Shown here: piece after piece, positions 54,205 to 64,000 of the stretch
Layout of the letters: every line of letters starts with the position of its first letter
Position numbering within the stretch: position 1 is the first letter of the stretch
NCBI GenBank assembly: GCA_035610835.1
Contig: CM069442.1
Location: 32,962,452 to 33,026,451, forward strand
Length of the DNA: 64,000 nt
Source of the DNA: Ophiura sarsii
Lineage: Eukaryota > Echinodermata > Ophiuroidea > Amphilepidida > Ophiuridae
Direction: 5' to 3'
Position numbers and translations under genes: made by a program
Notes under the pieces: model-generated
The model's database searches: none
Told to the model about the DNA's origin: nothing
What the model saw: the letters and a program-made list of their open reading frames with translations, nothing else

Positions 54205-54620
54205 TATAATTATTATTGACAACCATTTCTGGTTAGACTACGACATTTGAATAGAGTGCTCAATACCGCAAACGGTAGAGCGTATACAAATTCAGAGGTA
54301 TAGACCTTCCGGAATATTATCGCTACTCTGAGTTTCATGGACAATCCCATACGGTCATTTTGTCCAATCATCAGGCGAATAGATGCTTCTCTGATCGCAG
54401 ATCTAGCACACATATGATAATGCGAATACACAATCAATGGTGTTTTTGATCAGCGATCAGAGCAGCATAATATTCCCGAAGTGGTCAATACACATCAAAA
54501 GATAATCAGAGAGTGCTCAACTGAAAAACCGTTCAGTTGCATCGCTCTACCGTTTACGGTATTGAGCACTCTATTCAAATGTCGTAGTCTAACCAGAAAT
54601 GGTTGTCAATAATAATTATA
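54205..54620. mobile_element. Foldback element with 78 bp arms, 77/78 identical
   Basis: The left arm 54205-54282 (TATAATTATTATTGACAACC ... GGTAGAGCG) and the right arm 54543-54620 are reverse complements with one mismatch (GCAAACGG against GTAAACGG). The 260 bp spacer does not pair and has no coding. TA at the edges may be a target duplication, but the flank is itself (TA)n, so this is uncertain. Arm identity is far higher than in any other element here. Confidence 0.9.
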
Positions 54621-54954
54621 TTACGCTCCTGAATTTCATGATTTTCTTAGTTTCGATATGATTATATCGAAATTAGGTGCTGAATTCGGAAGTTATGCTA
54701 TCGTTTTTACATGCAGCCTTTCGCGGCAATCTCAACCCGGAAGTGCCGTTATTTGCTTATTTTGGCATGAAGGCGATGTCGGAATTGTATGACATTTTGG
54801 ATTTGGGCTATATTGATGATCATCTTTACGTTATTTGCTCACTTAGTATATCGATACATCTCTCAATGCCCCTTTAACGTTATTTCTTAGACTTGCCAGT
54901 TAACAAGGAAATAAATAATTGACTGATTTAGGTAAAGAGTTATTTTGAAGATCC

Positions 54955-54990
54955 CACCGCTGCCACCAAATGTAACGGAACCGAGCTTGC
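54955..54990 (-). other. LTR end / primer-binding-site-like junction
   Basis: On the minus strand, GGTTCCGTTACA is followed by TTTGGTGGCAGCGGTGGGAT. A CA-ending LTR followed by TGGTGGCAGCGGTGG is a layout I know from gypsy elements (primer-binding site region). It lies upstream, on the same strand, of the Gag relic at 52 kb, so it may be the 5' LTR boundary of that element, now separated by other insertions. Confidence 0.35.
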
Positions 54991-55042
54991 CTCCGTAATA
55001 TTAAATATAAAGAATCTCCTGTAAGACTACAATTGTGGTACC

Positions 55043-55876
55043 TCACTTGCCTTCCTCATCCTTCTTGCCTTCCTCATCCGCTTTTGTTCCTTCATCCTCA
55101 TCGTCATCAAGAGTAATTGGTTTTGGATTGGGATTGCCACTTACTGAAGTTGCAGCACTTTTCCTTTTCTTTTCCCGAACATTTAATTGCTCATAAGCAA
55201 TCTTGATCTCCCCTGCATCCACAAGCTGTACACAGTTTCTGCTCATATCAAGTGCTGCGTGAACTGCATTTGCTCCATTCTGTAATTCTGATGCCAGCAC
55301 TCATTGGTGTTCTGTGGTGAAGGTCTCAATAATTTGCTTAAGCACCTCTACATTGCTTTCCCCTGTGAACTGATTTGAATAATCTGTTCTTCTTCTGACA
55401 ACAGTTGTCACAGGTGAAGGCATATACCCACTGGCTGCCCAGTAACCAACAAGAACCGGTTGCACGCTGGAGTGGAGAAGGGCATTTCCTCTGCAATTTT
55501 CCCCCGGTATACAGTTGGTATATAGTACCTCCATTGTAACAAGCTCTGCCTTAATGACATCCATTGCTGATTTCATATCGGCAATCTCCATGAATTCGAG
55601 CACAAAGAAGACGTCCTTGTCCATTTCCAAGTTTATGGCCAGAACGTCGTGGAACATTTTCAATAATGAAGTGTTCTTTTTTCTAATGTCTAACAATATT
55701 AAATCTGCCCCATGAAACTTTGGAAATCGTTGCCTTGCAGATTGTCCTGTCAGTTTTGCAATTGAGGTTGTGTCCAAATATCCCACAACATGGTTATCGG
55801 TGACGGCGTTATTGGCAACAGGTGTGTCTTTGTCCTGTTTGAACCTCTTGGCAGAGAGGTGACATGCGCCGTCCAA
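55043..55876 (-). CDS. Unrecognised 277-codon protein with one in-frame TGA
   Basis: One minus-strand frame, 191 codons, then TGA at 55301-55303, then 85 codons in the same frame to a stop at 55043. The protein begins MDGACHLSAKRFKQDKDTPV; coherent reading extends a little upstream (NYDAAQDFLDGACHL), so an exon boundary is possible. It includes VGYLDTTSIAKLTGQSARQR, SAMDVIKAELVTMEVLYTN, ESNVEVLKQIIETFTTEHQ, [TGA], VLASELQNGANAVHAALDMS, and a C-terminus that is basic (REKKRKSAA) then acidic (LDDDEDEGTKADEEG). No known domain. A TGG to TGA change is the simplest explanation of the stop. Confidence 0.45.
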
Positions 55877-55920
55877 AAAATCTTGAGCAGCGTCATAATT
55901 AGGAATGTATCTTCGATTGG

Positions 55921-56371
55921 TGTGTTTCGTTTGGCGTTAATTGGTGTGTGTCATTAATTGGATATATAGTTAGTTGGCGTGTGCGCTTCCTGTGTCCAGC
56001 ACAGCGGTAGCGTAGCGTCCTCTTGTCAGTCTTCAAATGCACGTCTTTCATGTAAACAGTCGTGAATGTGGAATCGTCTTCCAGGACACAGTATTGAGAA
56101 TCTCGCTAATGGAAATGCCCCTGGCATGGGCCCACATGGCGGAGTAGGCTCAGACTGAGTGTGCTCTAGGTCTGCCCTCTTCGATCATTGCTTTCGACAT
56201 AAAAATTATTTCCACCAAACATCTGGCCATTGTTGACTTAGCGACCGTGCAAAAAGGTTTTTTTTACTAGAGGTGAACAATTGGCTTTCGGTACCTCATA
56301 TCGAGCTAGTCCTGTTGGTGTACCACCTCAGCACTCTGAGTCTCTGTGCTCTGTTCTCAGACCTTTTAAGG
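55921..56371. other. No supported gene
   Basis: Nothing recognised. Confidence 0.5.
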
Positions 56372-56609
56372 TACCGTAAAACGGGGTGAATAGGGACATG
56401 AGGGTGAATAGGGACAAAAATGGGAACAGTTTTTTAAATGTCACCCGGCCAGTTTGTGTACCAAAAAAGGGGTGAATAGGGACATGGGGCCCCCATGTCC
56501 CTATTCACCCTGTTTTACGGTACACAAACTGGCCGGGTGACATATAAACAAATGTTCCCATTTTTGTCCCTATTCACCCCCATGTCCCTATTCACCCCGT
56601 TTTACGGTA
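56372..56609. mobile_element. Full-length hairpin MITE, TACCGTAAAACGGGG ends
   Basis: A 238 bp near-continuous palindrome: TACCGTAAAACGGGGTGAAT at the left is mirrored by ATTCACCCCGTTTTACGGTA at the right. The arms run almost to the centre, which is itself a second palindrome around GACATGGGGCCCCCATGTC. The word GGTGAATAGGGACA recurs six times counting both strands. TA edges suggest Tc1/mariner-type insertion. No coding. Confidence 0.9.
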
Positions 56610-57263
56610 TGGAAGAAACAGTTTCAAATTGATATAATCGCTATACTAGCGGCGATCTACAATGCGTACGTTAATGTGTTTGTGTGTAATAGACCTACTC
56701 GATCTTGAAACTTTTTTTATGAATGAGTGAGTAAAGTGTCCATTTATTATGAATCTTATTAGTGATTGTTGGGACCCCGATATGGGTATAATTGGTACGG
56801 GAAGTCAGGCTAATTTTGTCCCGCGCATAGAGCCCCTGAACTGAGGGGTAATGATTATTTTATTCGCTCAGGTGTGAAAATATGAGCTATACGCGCGTAA
56901 ACGCTACTAAGCGTGAAGCCCGACATAGTAATTGGCAAAGGTCTCTTCGTTCCATACATACCACACACACACACAATTACAAACATCCCACGCATGGCAT
57001 CACAATGATGTCCTAATTAAAAATGGTCGATCTCAAAATGCCGTTGTAACAGTGAAATATAGGCTAAAATTAAAACTGTCAAATATCGGAAATTCACCGG
57101 GTGTTTTTGGCTTATACAGCGTGTCCAAAAATACTGGGTTCAAAAGTTTGCAAGCTTACAACTAAAAAAGTAGGAAACAGATAGTTTATATTTAGAGATA
57201 TTAAACAAAATATACATGATTAATTGGTTAAACTCTGTAATTAATCCAATTTAGACTTTGAAA

Positions 57264-58359
57264 TACAGGGTGTCCCAAAAGTCTATGCACGACTTTGAAG
57301 CTTTGTATTTCACAAAATATAAGTCGTATTGAAAATATGAATACATATTTAGAAAGAGGAGATGTGGGAAATAATTTTGATACCAAACATTGGAGTAACA
57401 TCTGTTTGTAATGCCACCCTAGAAGTAAAATATGTATTACTGCAAAATATGTAATTTTATACTTCGGAGGAATAAAGTTCATAAATCCATACCTATTGAG
57501 ATTAACAAAAAGACGGGAATAGTTGGTTACACGGAAAGTGATCCTTCAATTGTAATATTTAAAATTTTACATTACAGTGATCCCTTCATAATAACAAACT
57601 ATATCACACATAATGTTCGTTTCTATAGTGAAATCTACTTTAAATGTTTTCCATTTATACAGAGACGTGTGCTAATGCAAAAACACAGACCTAAAAATTG
57701 AATAACGTAACAAAAAAGTGAACACACAGCGAATAGATCTCTTTGGACTTTTGGCTACTGCATGTCTTATGACATCAATGTGACTTGTTGATCTACCAGT
57801 CTTTTTTCTACCACATCGAGACAAATCATGCACAGTTCCTGTGTTCAAAAATGTATCCACCAACTTACGAATGGATATTCTTCCTGGTGCGCGTTTCACT
57901 TTAAAATGTTTTCTGAACTTTTGTTGAGTAAGTTGAACTGAATTGGTTTCAGCGTAGAACCATACCATTCTGCAAACCATCTTGAATGAAGACTTTTGCT
58001 GTGCAATGTTTTCTACTACGCTTATTTATGTTGTGAGTGACCGAGTTTTGTAATAACATTAATATTGCAAGGTAAGCAGTGAACTGTGATTAATGCGCAA
58101 CGTTGCTTTCATACCGTTATGATCTATGCGCACCTGTTTTTAGCAACAATGTGTGGTATTGGTATGGGTTGGTCTCACACGGCCAAAAACTTTCAACCAG
58201 TTTTAAAATGTTGTGGGCTCACCAATAGAGTTGTGTTTGGTATCAAAATAATTTCCCAAATCTCGTCCATCAAAATATGGTTAAATTTATACCATATGAT
58301 TTATATTGTATGAGATATAACTCTTCAAAAACGTGCATAGACTTTTGGGACACCCTGTA
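57264..58359 (-). mobile_element. Middle mariner-like element carrying a transposase N-terminus
   Basis: Ends TACAGGGTGTCCCAAAAGTC at 57264 and its complement at 58340-58359, with similarity continuing for over 100 bp. On the minus strand 57672-57980 encodes FYAETNSVQLTQQKFRKHFK, RAPGRISIRKLVDTFLNTGT and GRKKTGRSTSHIDVIRHAVA, then KSPKRSIR. This is the paired-type helix-turn-helix N-terminus of mariner/IS630 transposases, including the GRPR-like GRKK hook. The catalytic domain is deleted, so it is non-autonomous. Confidence 0.88.
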
Positions 58360-58686
58360 CAAAGATTTTAATAGAGCGTGGTCAAAACCCATTTGTCCCC
58401 CTTTTCAAGGAACACCCAGATGTGTTGCAATTGCACATTGTTGTGCTTTTGTCAATGTTTTGCCTTTGCATTCATTCTTTACAAAGACTTGCGCAGTAAA
58501 TAAAATTATCTTGGTCATATACCAATAATACAAGTTCATTATTTACATAAACATTAACAAAAATGTTCTTTGTAATATAGTCCGAGTTATAGTTAAGTTA
58601 GCACACAGTTTCATGCAACGCACGGATGGTTTATTCCTTATATCGGGACAAATGGGTTCTGACCACGCCACATTCAAATCTTTGTA
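58358..58686. mobile_element. Third MITE abutting the middle one
   Basis: TACAAAGATTTTAATAGAGC then GTGGTCAAAACCCATTTGTC at the left is mirrored by GACAAATGGGTTCTGACCAC and AATCTTTGTA at the right. It shares TA 58358-58359 with the middle element's right end. About 329 bp, no coding. Confidence 0.85.
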
Positions 58687-58841
58687 TTTCAAAAAGTTTA
58701 CATTGGATTGGTCTCCAAATCTACCCAATTAAGGTCAGGTATATTTTGTTTGATATCCTTAAATATCAACTATCCATAGTTCCTACTTATTACGTTATAA
58801 GCTCGCAAACCTTTGAACCCAGTTTTTTGGGACACGCTGTA

Positions 58842-59527
58842 AGAAAGGAAATTGATGTTTCTAACATAAATTCAAGACATCTATTAAGGTGGGTTTTCCC
58901 CCTCAAAATTGCGATTTGCATTTACCCCTACCTACCCCCCGGGTAAGGTGGTAGTAGGTACCCTCATTTCTTTTTTCAAATTCATGCATTTAAACATTCA
59001 AACATGTACACAAATATGTCAGCTATTATTGCTTTAAAAATTATTGTTAAATTTGTAACAAAATACTATAATTTCAAGGAATAAAATCTAACACATTGCA
59101 GAAACAATGATTACATAACATCAATGTTACAGGTTTATTGTTGCAAGTGAGAAAAAAAATGACATTTGATTAAATACGGTCAGCATACCCCAACAAGGAA
59201 TTGTGTAGAGCTAACAGTCACATTAGCAATCTTGGTCAACAACTTGTAGAAATCAAAATTTAGACACTTCGCAAATTTAGAAAATATGACAGGTAAAAAA
59301 CCCTTTGCAGACATAGCTATGCAAAATTGTTTTGATACTCAAAAGTATTTTCTGATATGACCGTTAATACTTATGCTAAGTTTATTTATTAAGTTTATTT
59401 ACAATTAAAAAATAATAGTGATATTAAATTCATGATGTGAAGAATGTTCTGAATGACAAGTGATTGAATATTAATTATAAAAAGAGATTGAAGAACCAAA
59501 CAGCATTGATGGTATCCCAGGTGGAAT
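58842..59527. other. No supported gene
   Basis: AT-rich DNA without recognisable motif. Confidence 0.5.
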
Positions 59528-59806
59528 TGAACAATTGTCAGTTCGAGGGTTGAAGCGCCAGAAGGCTGTAACTCAACTTTTGGGCGAAATGAGATTTTGG
59601 TACCAAAATAATCCATATAACCTAGATTTTCAGAACCATAAAGAGATAACTCATAAACACTCTTAATTTGACTAAAACTAGAGTTATAAGTTGGGTACTA
59701 CAGTGTATTGTAATGAGTCCCGAATATTTGAAAGTTGATTATCTCAGAATAGCATTTTTTGAGTTACGACCTTCTGGCGCTCAACCCTCGAGTTGTCCCA
59801 TTATCT
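59528..59806. mobile_element. Foldback element, about 280 bp
   Basis: TTCGAGGGTTGAAGCGCCAG then AAGGCTGTAACTCAA at the left is mirrored by GAGTTACGACCTTCTGGCGC then TCAACCCTCGAGTTG at the right. Exact ends are unclear. No coding. Confidence 0.8.
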
Positions 59807-60294
59807 CCTGTTATTATTCGGGCTATTATCCTGTTTTTATAAATGATGTGTCAAATTATGATGAAGAAATTTGTCCACATATGTATGTTTCAGTTTTATA
59901 TAGATTGTCGCAATTTTAAATCATCTTTGAATAATAACAAGAATATTTTTAGTTTTTAATCAGTTCGAAATTGGTGAGAAATATTTTTGGTTTTTATGCG
60001 GGCAAAGGAATCCAAGCGTGCGCGATTGTGGCCACACACACACACCATTTTGGCTGCGCGTTAAGCATATGAATAAGCAGTACGATGTGCTTGTTGTCTC
60101 CATGCACGCCCACATCCTTATGTATTCCTTTGCTGCTGTAAGGCGGTTTCGCCAATTTGGAGCTGATCAAACTAAAGTTAATTTATTATTTGCATCGTTC
60201 ATATGATGATGTACTGCATTTTATATGTATTTTGATTTGTGTAATAATGTATAGTGTTTTAGACCATCATTTTTACTGTACTTTTAATTTGGTG

Positions 60295-61096
60295 TACAGG
60301 GTGTCCCTATAAAAAGTGTGCCCATGTCATTGCCCTCATTGATTACTCAATACTTGGCTGTAGTCTTTAACTAATCTGAACTTTTAAAATGCTGTTTATT
60401 TGATTGTGTTTACTTTTCCCAATCTAAAAATATGTTTGATCTACAATGAGCACTTTTAGAAGGAAAAAAAGAGTATTTTTGGGAATGTGTCATTTTCATC
60501 TTTAACCATTTTGGATTAGGATTTGGTGTTTATGCGAGATTCAAGATAACTAAATAACCTTATGTATAGTTTATTTGTTTTGTCAAATTTGCTTGAGTCT
60601 ACCCAAAAATATGCTTGTTTGACCACGAGCAAACACAAGCAAAATTGTGCCAGTTTTTTAAAGAAATCATTGATGTGTGAAATTGCTGCTATCTTCAACA
60701 CTTTGAAGTATTTCTTCATAAAAATAGCACAGATTTTACTTTAAGTGATCATCTTTATAATCAAGCATATTTTTAGTCAGGATAAAGCAAATGAGACAAA
60801 ACAGACGGCATTTGAAGTTGATTTGGTCATCTTGAAGCTCAAATCAAGGTCAAGTAATAAATACCGTACTGATTATTAATAAAGCAAAATGACTCTTCAC
60901 AAGCATCTTTTTTTCTACAAAGTGGCACAAACCATTTTTTAAGTGCCCATGATTGATCAAGTGTATCATTGATTGGGAAGAGCAATTATAATCAAACCAA
61001 CGGACCAACAGCATTCGAAAGCCAACTATATTTATTATCTTTGAGATTAGTGCAATGACATGGAACACATGCCCCCTTTTTAGGGACACCCTTGTA
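60295..61096. mobile_element. Mariner-type non-autonomous element, 802 bp
   Basis: TACAGGGTGTCCCTATAAAA at the left, mirrored by TTTTTAGGGACACCCTTGTA at the right. TA at both edges. Pairing continues through GTCATTGC/GCAATGAC. The interior is AT-rich with no transposase. Confidence 0.85.
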
Positions 61097-61336
61097 TAAT
61101 AATGCTCTTTTCTATTTATTGTTTAAACACTTAATGATTCTTTCAATTAAACATGCTATATAAATGCCTGTTTTTTTTGTCGAACATAAGCAATCAATAA
61201 CTGCCATTATTTTTATGTATGAACATGTTAGGAGCTATGATGACCTTTTTTCTTTCACCTTGAATTTGACCTTGTGGATCAACATGATTAAGGATTAAAC
61301 CATGGGTGAAAATTATACCACCACATGTGTTCTACA

Positions 61337-61457
61337 TACTGTAAAACATGAAATGTTTGTGTGCATCAAAAAACATTCATGCTCGTGAATGTTTTTGTTT
61401 TTTAAAGTCGGTGATTCAAAAATTGTTAATGCCGCAAACATTTCATCCTTTACAGTA
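61337..61457. mobile_element. Small TACTGTAAA MITE, 121 bp
   Basis: TACTGTAAAACATGAAATGT then TTGTG at the left, mirrored by CAAACATTTCATCCTTTACA then GTA at the right. TA edges. Confidence 0.85.
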
Positions 61458-62949
61458 ATATCAAATAAAATAGAGGTATAATAGTTTTTGTTTTCTTTCC
61501 AGTTCTTCTCAAATATCTTACTTCTCAAATATCTGAAATTGTTATTATAGCTTTAACATGCAGATTGCATAGAAAAACAGGCCAATTTTTCAAATGACCA
61601 TACCTTATGTAACCAATAAAACAAATTGCACTGACAATCCAATTCTGACATTATTTTCCATGTAGGAACAATTTGAAGTATGATGACCTTTGACCTTTTG
61701 GATCATGTGATCTGAACTTCCACATGATGCCAAAATGATGGAAACAATTATTGTTAGGGCGCCATCTTTTGTCAAAATTGTTTCCAACTTTTTTTAGCGA
61801 GCATATAAAGAGTAACAAAAATGCAAAGATTTGACTAGATGAAACAATTTCAAGTGAATCTCCACTATGAATTTCAGCAAATAAATTTTGCATTTGGCTT
61901 CAGGCTTGCTACTGGAAACTAACTTTTGGGTGTTTTTTGTCTTATATCAACTACTCCAAGATTGATAATTGTGCTAAAATGTGATATTCCTATGAACATG
62001 AATATTATGTTATAGGTAAAGCATATTTTTTGCCCAAGTATCCAACTTTGAGAATAATATATTAATTAGCTGATCAGAAACCTATTATAATGTGTTTTGT
62101 ATGAGATATATTGATTTAAAATGAATAAATGACAATATGTATCCAACAAAAACAGATAGTGTCTCTTGCTTTTTTATTTGTCTTCATTGTATGGAAACAA
62201 TATGTTGGGAGGTGTGATAACAATATAAAGTATATCGAGATTTGTACAGACTGTAACAACAGAAATTATACAATTGTAAAACCGTAAATGAAATATCACT
62301 TCTTTCCACTATTGCAGTTCTTTTGACTCACCCTCAACATATTTGTGTGTTAATGCTAATAGAATGGTGAAACGAGCCCAACTCATTTTATGACCTCTTT
62401 TGTTTAATGGGCAAAACAATTATCAATATAAACCCGGTCTAAATTTGGTAACCAATAATTTTGCACAGAAAACAATGTCATTACAGCATTTATTCTTTTC
62501 TGTGAGACAAATGCAATTACTCGTGTATAATTTGTTTTTGTTACAGTCTGTACATTGGTCACGAGGGCAGAACAGACTACTTTGCAAGACTACATAGTTT
62601 CTAATAGAAAGTTTATACTCTTGAGTTAATTCAAGTTGGGTGGTGTCGTGTTTGTAAATACTTACGACTGTGGAGGTGCATATGTCTACACACCTAACTG
62701 TGGGGTTGCTACCAACTGGGGAGCTTTACTATTTAAAATGATTAAATAGCATTGAAAACCACATCTTTGACCTATAGAGAGGTGGGTATAACACCTATTT
62801 GGTATTTAGAGCAACTCCCCAGTAAGGCGATTATGTACTGATCAGCTATACATTTAGATGGTGTGTATGAAACTCCCCAGTTGGATACCTCCACACTTGG
62901 CAGCATTTTACATACAGTGTGTATTACAGTAAAATGAAAGTCCAATGTG
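61458..62949. other. No supported gene; solo terminus at 62299-62335
   Basis: AT-rich DNA. CTTTCCACTATTGCAGTTCT at 62303 repeats the 447-485 sequence. Around 62640-62900, CTCCCCAGT/ACTGGGGAG words recur. Confidence 0.5.
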
Positions 62950-63405
62950 ATGATGGCATATGTGACGTGTTCTACCAAAACCAGAGGGAATTGGGCAGAG
63001 ATCCAAACTGAGAAATAGCCCAAAACATAATTGGGGTGATTTTGGGGGGAATTTGAGTTTCTGGTAAATAATTAATCTTCAAGAGTGTTTATAACAATAT
63101 TGTGAAAGATTCAGATTAAAAAATCATCCTAAATGTATGTTTCAGTGATTTAAAAAAGCCTAGTTTTAGTAAAAAGCCTAGTTCTAGTAACTTTAAAGGG
63201 CGATATCTCAGTTTGGAGTTTTCATAAAGACCGCAAAAGAAGAACTTGAAAATGATGTAACTCCGCTTTGGGAAGTCCGATTGAAAAAAGAGAGATACCA
63301 CTGTAAAGCTGAAGATCTCTACTTTAATAATCAATTACTAACTCAATTTTGATATCTTGCCCAATTGTGTCTGGTTTCGGTAGAACACGTCACATATGCC
63401 TTCAT
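62950..63405. mobile_element. Foldback element, about 456 bp
   Basis: ATGATGGCATATGTGACGTG then TTCTACCAAAACCAGA at the left is mirrored by TCTGGTTTCGGTAGAACACG then TCACATATGCCTTCAT at the right, with weaker pairing inward (CCAATTGTG/GAATTGGGC). No coding. Confidence 0.85.
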
Positions 63406-63498
63406 GAAATTAAGAGAATGCTGGCCCAAGTGCTACACCTTTGAATGGAATTTGGGCGGCCTTCAACCCCAACTTGAGTGAACATAGAATACACTGTA

Positions 63499-63746
63499 TA
63501 CTGTAAAACAATTTAATTTCATGCCAACTGAATTTAGAGAATTAGAATTTCATCAATTTTGTGTGACAATATAATTTCATGAAATTGTAAATCCTATATT
63601 ATAGGAAGATGATACAATATCATGAAATGGTTATATTATTACGATTTATAAATAATATAATGGCGGCAATCTAATTTGGCAAATTGGATTTCCTAGGGAA
63701 ATAAGCGAACATTAAATTGCTAGCGAAATTAAGTTGTTTTACAATA
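63499..63746. mobile_element. TACTGTAAA-type MITE, 248 bp
   Basis: TACTGTAAAACAATTTAATT at the left is mirrored by AATTAAGTTGTTTTACAATA at the right, TA at both edges. The interior shows repeated AATTTCAT words, analogous to the TTTTCGCG words of the element at 950. Confidence 0.85.
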
Positions 63747-64000
63747 TACGATTAATGACCCCTGTCATAGGAAGTACACAAATTGTATAATTCAACAATA
63801 TGCACACTAATTGCATTCCTCTTTCAAAATCAAATGTTTCTTCAATCAACAAACTATTTAATGATTCATAATGCCTTGTACATTTCAGAGCATGACCTAG
63901 AACACAAAGATACAGTATGCATGGGATTTACGGTTGTATCTGTGTATTGTCAATGGGAGTTAAGATTGTTATAGTATAATCAGTTCCCAATTGGCGAGAA
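63747..64000. other. No supported gene
   Basis: Nothing recognised up to the window end. Confidence 0.5.

Larger units (their letters stand above)
57115..58841. mobile_element. Outer MITE split by two other MITEs
   Basis: The outer left arm 57115-57263 starts TACAGCGTGTCCAAAAATAC and ends AGACTTTGAAA. The outer right arm 58687-58841 starts TTTCAAAAAGTTTACATTGG and ends GACACGCTGTA. The two arms are reverse complements (~80%) over their full ~150 bp, so the original was a ~305 bp foldback with TA at its centre. That central TA now holds two more elements, 57264-58359 and 58358-58686. Confidence 0.88.

Overview
This window looks like transposon-rich intergenic DNA from an animal nuclear genome. 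The families point to a marine invertebrate, and the best guess is an echinoderm or another non-vertebrate deuterostome. Reasons: it is AT-rich with almost no long open reading frames; splice-like boundaries occur; the superfamilies present (CR1/L2-like LINEs, an R2/NeSL-type restriction-like endonuclease, Ty3/gypsy, KDZ/Zisupton, EnSpm/CACTA, P/THAP9, Tc1/mariner, hAT, a Crypton-like tyrosine recombinase, tRNA-derived SINEs) typically coexist there; and there are relics of TRIM-like and RING proteins. No bacterial operons, plasmid functions, phage genes or CRISPR arrays were seen. The species call is inference.

Layout. 0-4.4 kb: LINE scraps, a TACTGTAAA-type MITE, a tRNA-like unit between inverted repeats, and two copies of an unidentified transposon-associated coding fragment. 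5.6-12.7 kb: minus-strand CR1-like and hAT-like relics, plus a multi-level tandem array (189, 240 and 458 bp units) interrupted by a MITE with a TTA target duplication. 13.4-14 kb: TRIM-like pseudogene on the plus strand. 14-17.6 kb: more duplicated fragments, a LINE endonuclease scrap and a KDZ transposase with a triplicated segment. 18.3-22.3 kb: SINE-like DNA, a Tc1 transposase pseudogene and a Crypton-like relic with a two-level repeat. 23.3-26.1 kb: an unrecognised minus-strand locus with helix-turn-helix-like, acidic-repeat and DDE-suggestive parts and in-frame stops. 27-28.7 kb: a possible multi-exon gene of unknown function. 28.7-30.3 kb: gypsy gag and RT pieces. 31.2-36.25 kb: a 640 bp tandem duplication whose second copy carries a 3.72 kb insertion with terminal inverted repeats. 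36.2-40.2 kb: mariner pieces, a P/THAP9 fragment ending at a minisatellite, a tandem SINE pair, and the best-preserved gene of the window, a 448-codon LINE reverse transcriptase. 41.8-45.8 kb: an inverted-repeat element, a RING finger, an RLE-type LINE C-terminus and a triplicated CACTA-like transposase. 46-54 kb: tRNA-like sequence, an AT desert, mariner, ORF1 and gag relics. 54.2-63.8 kb: a cluster of foldback/MITE elements, including a three-level nest at 57.1-58.8 kb, and one 277-codon frame with a single TGA.

No set of genes here forms a pathway. The main biology is repeated insertion, nesting and local tandem duplication of mobile DNA. The items most worth following are the 31.9-35.6 kb insertion, the nested MITEs, the near-identical-arm foldback at 54.2 kb, and the two unrecognised minus-strand frames at 23.3-25.9 kb and 55.0-55.9 kb. 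Family assignments come from reading motifs, with no database search.
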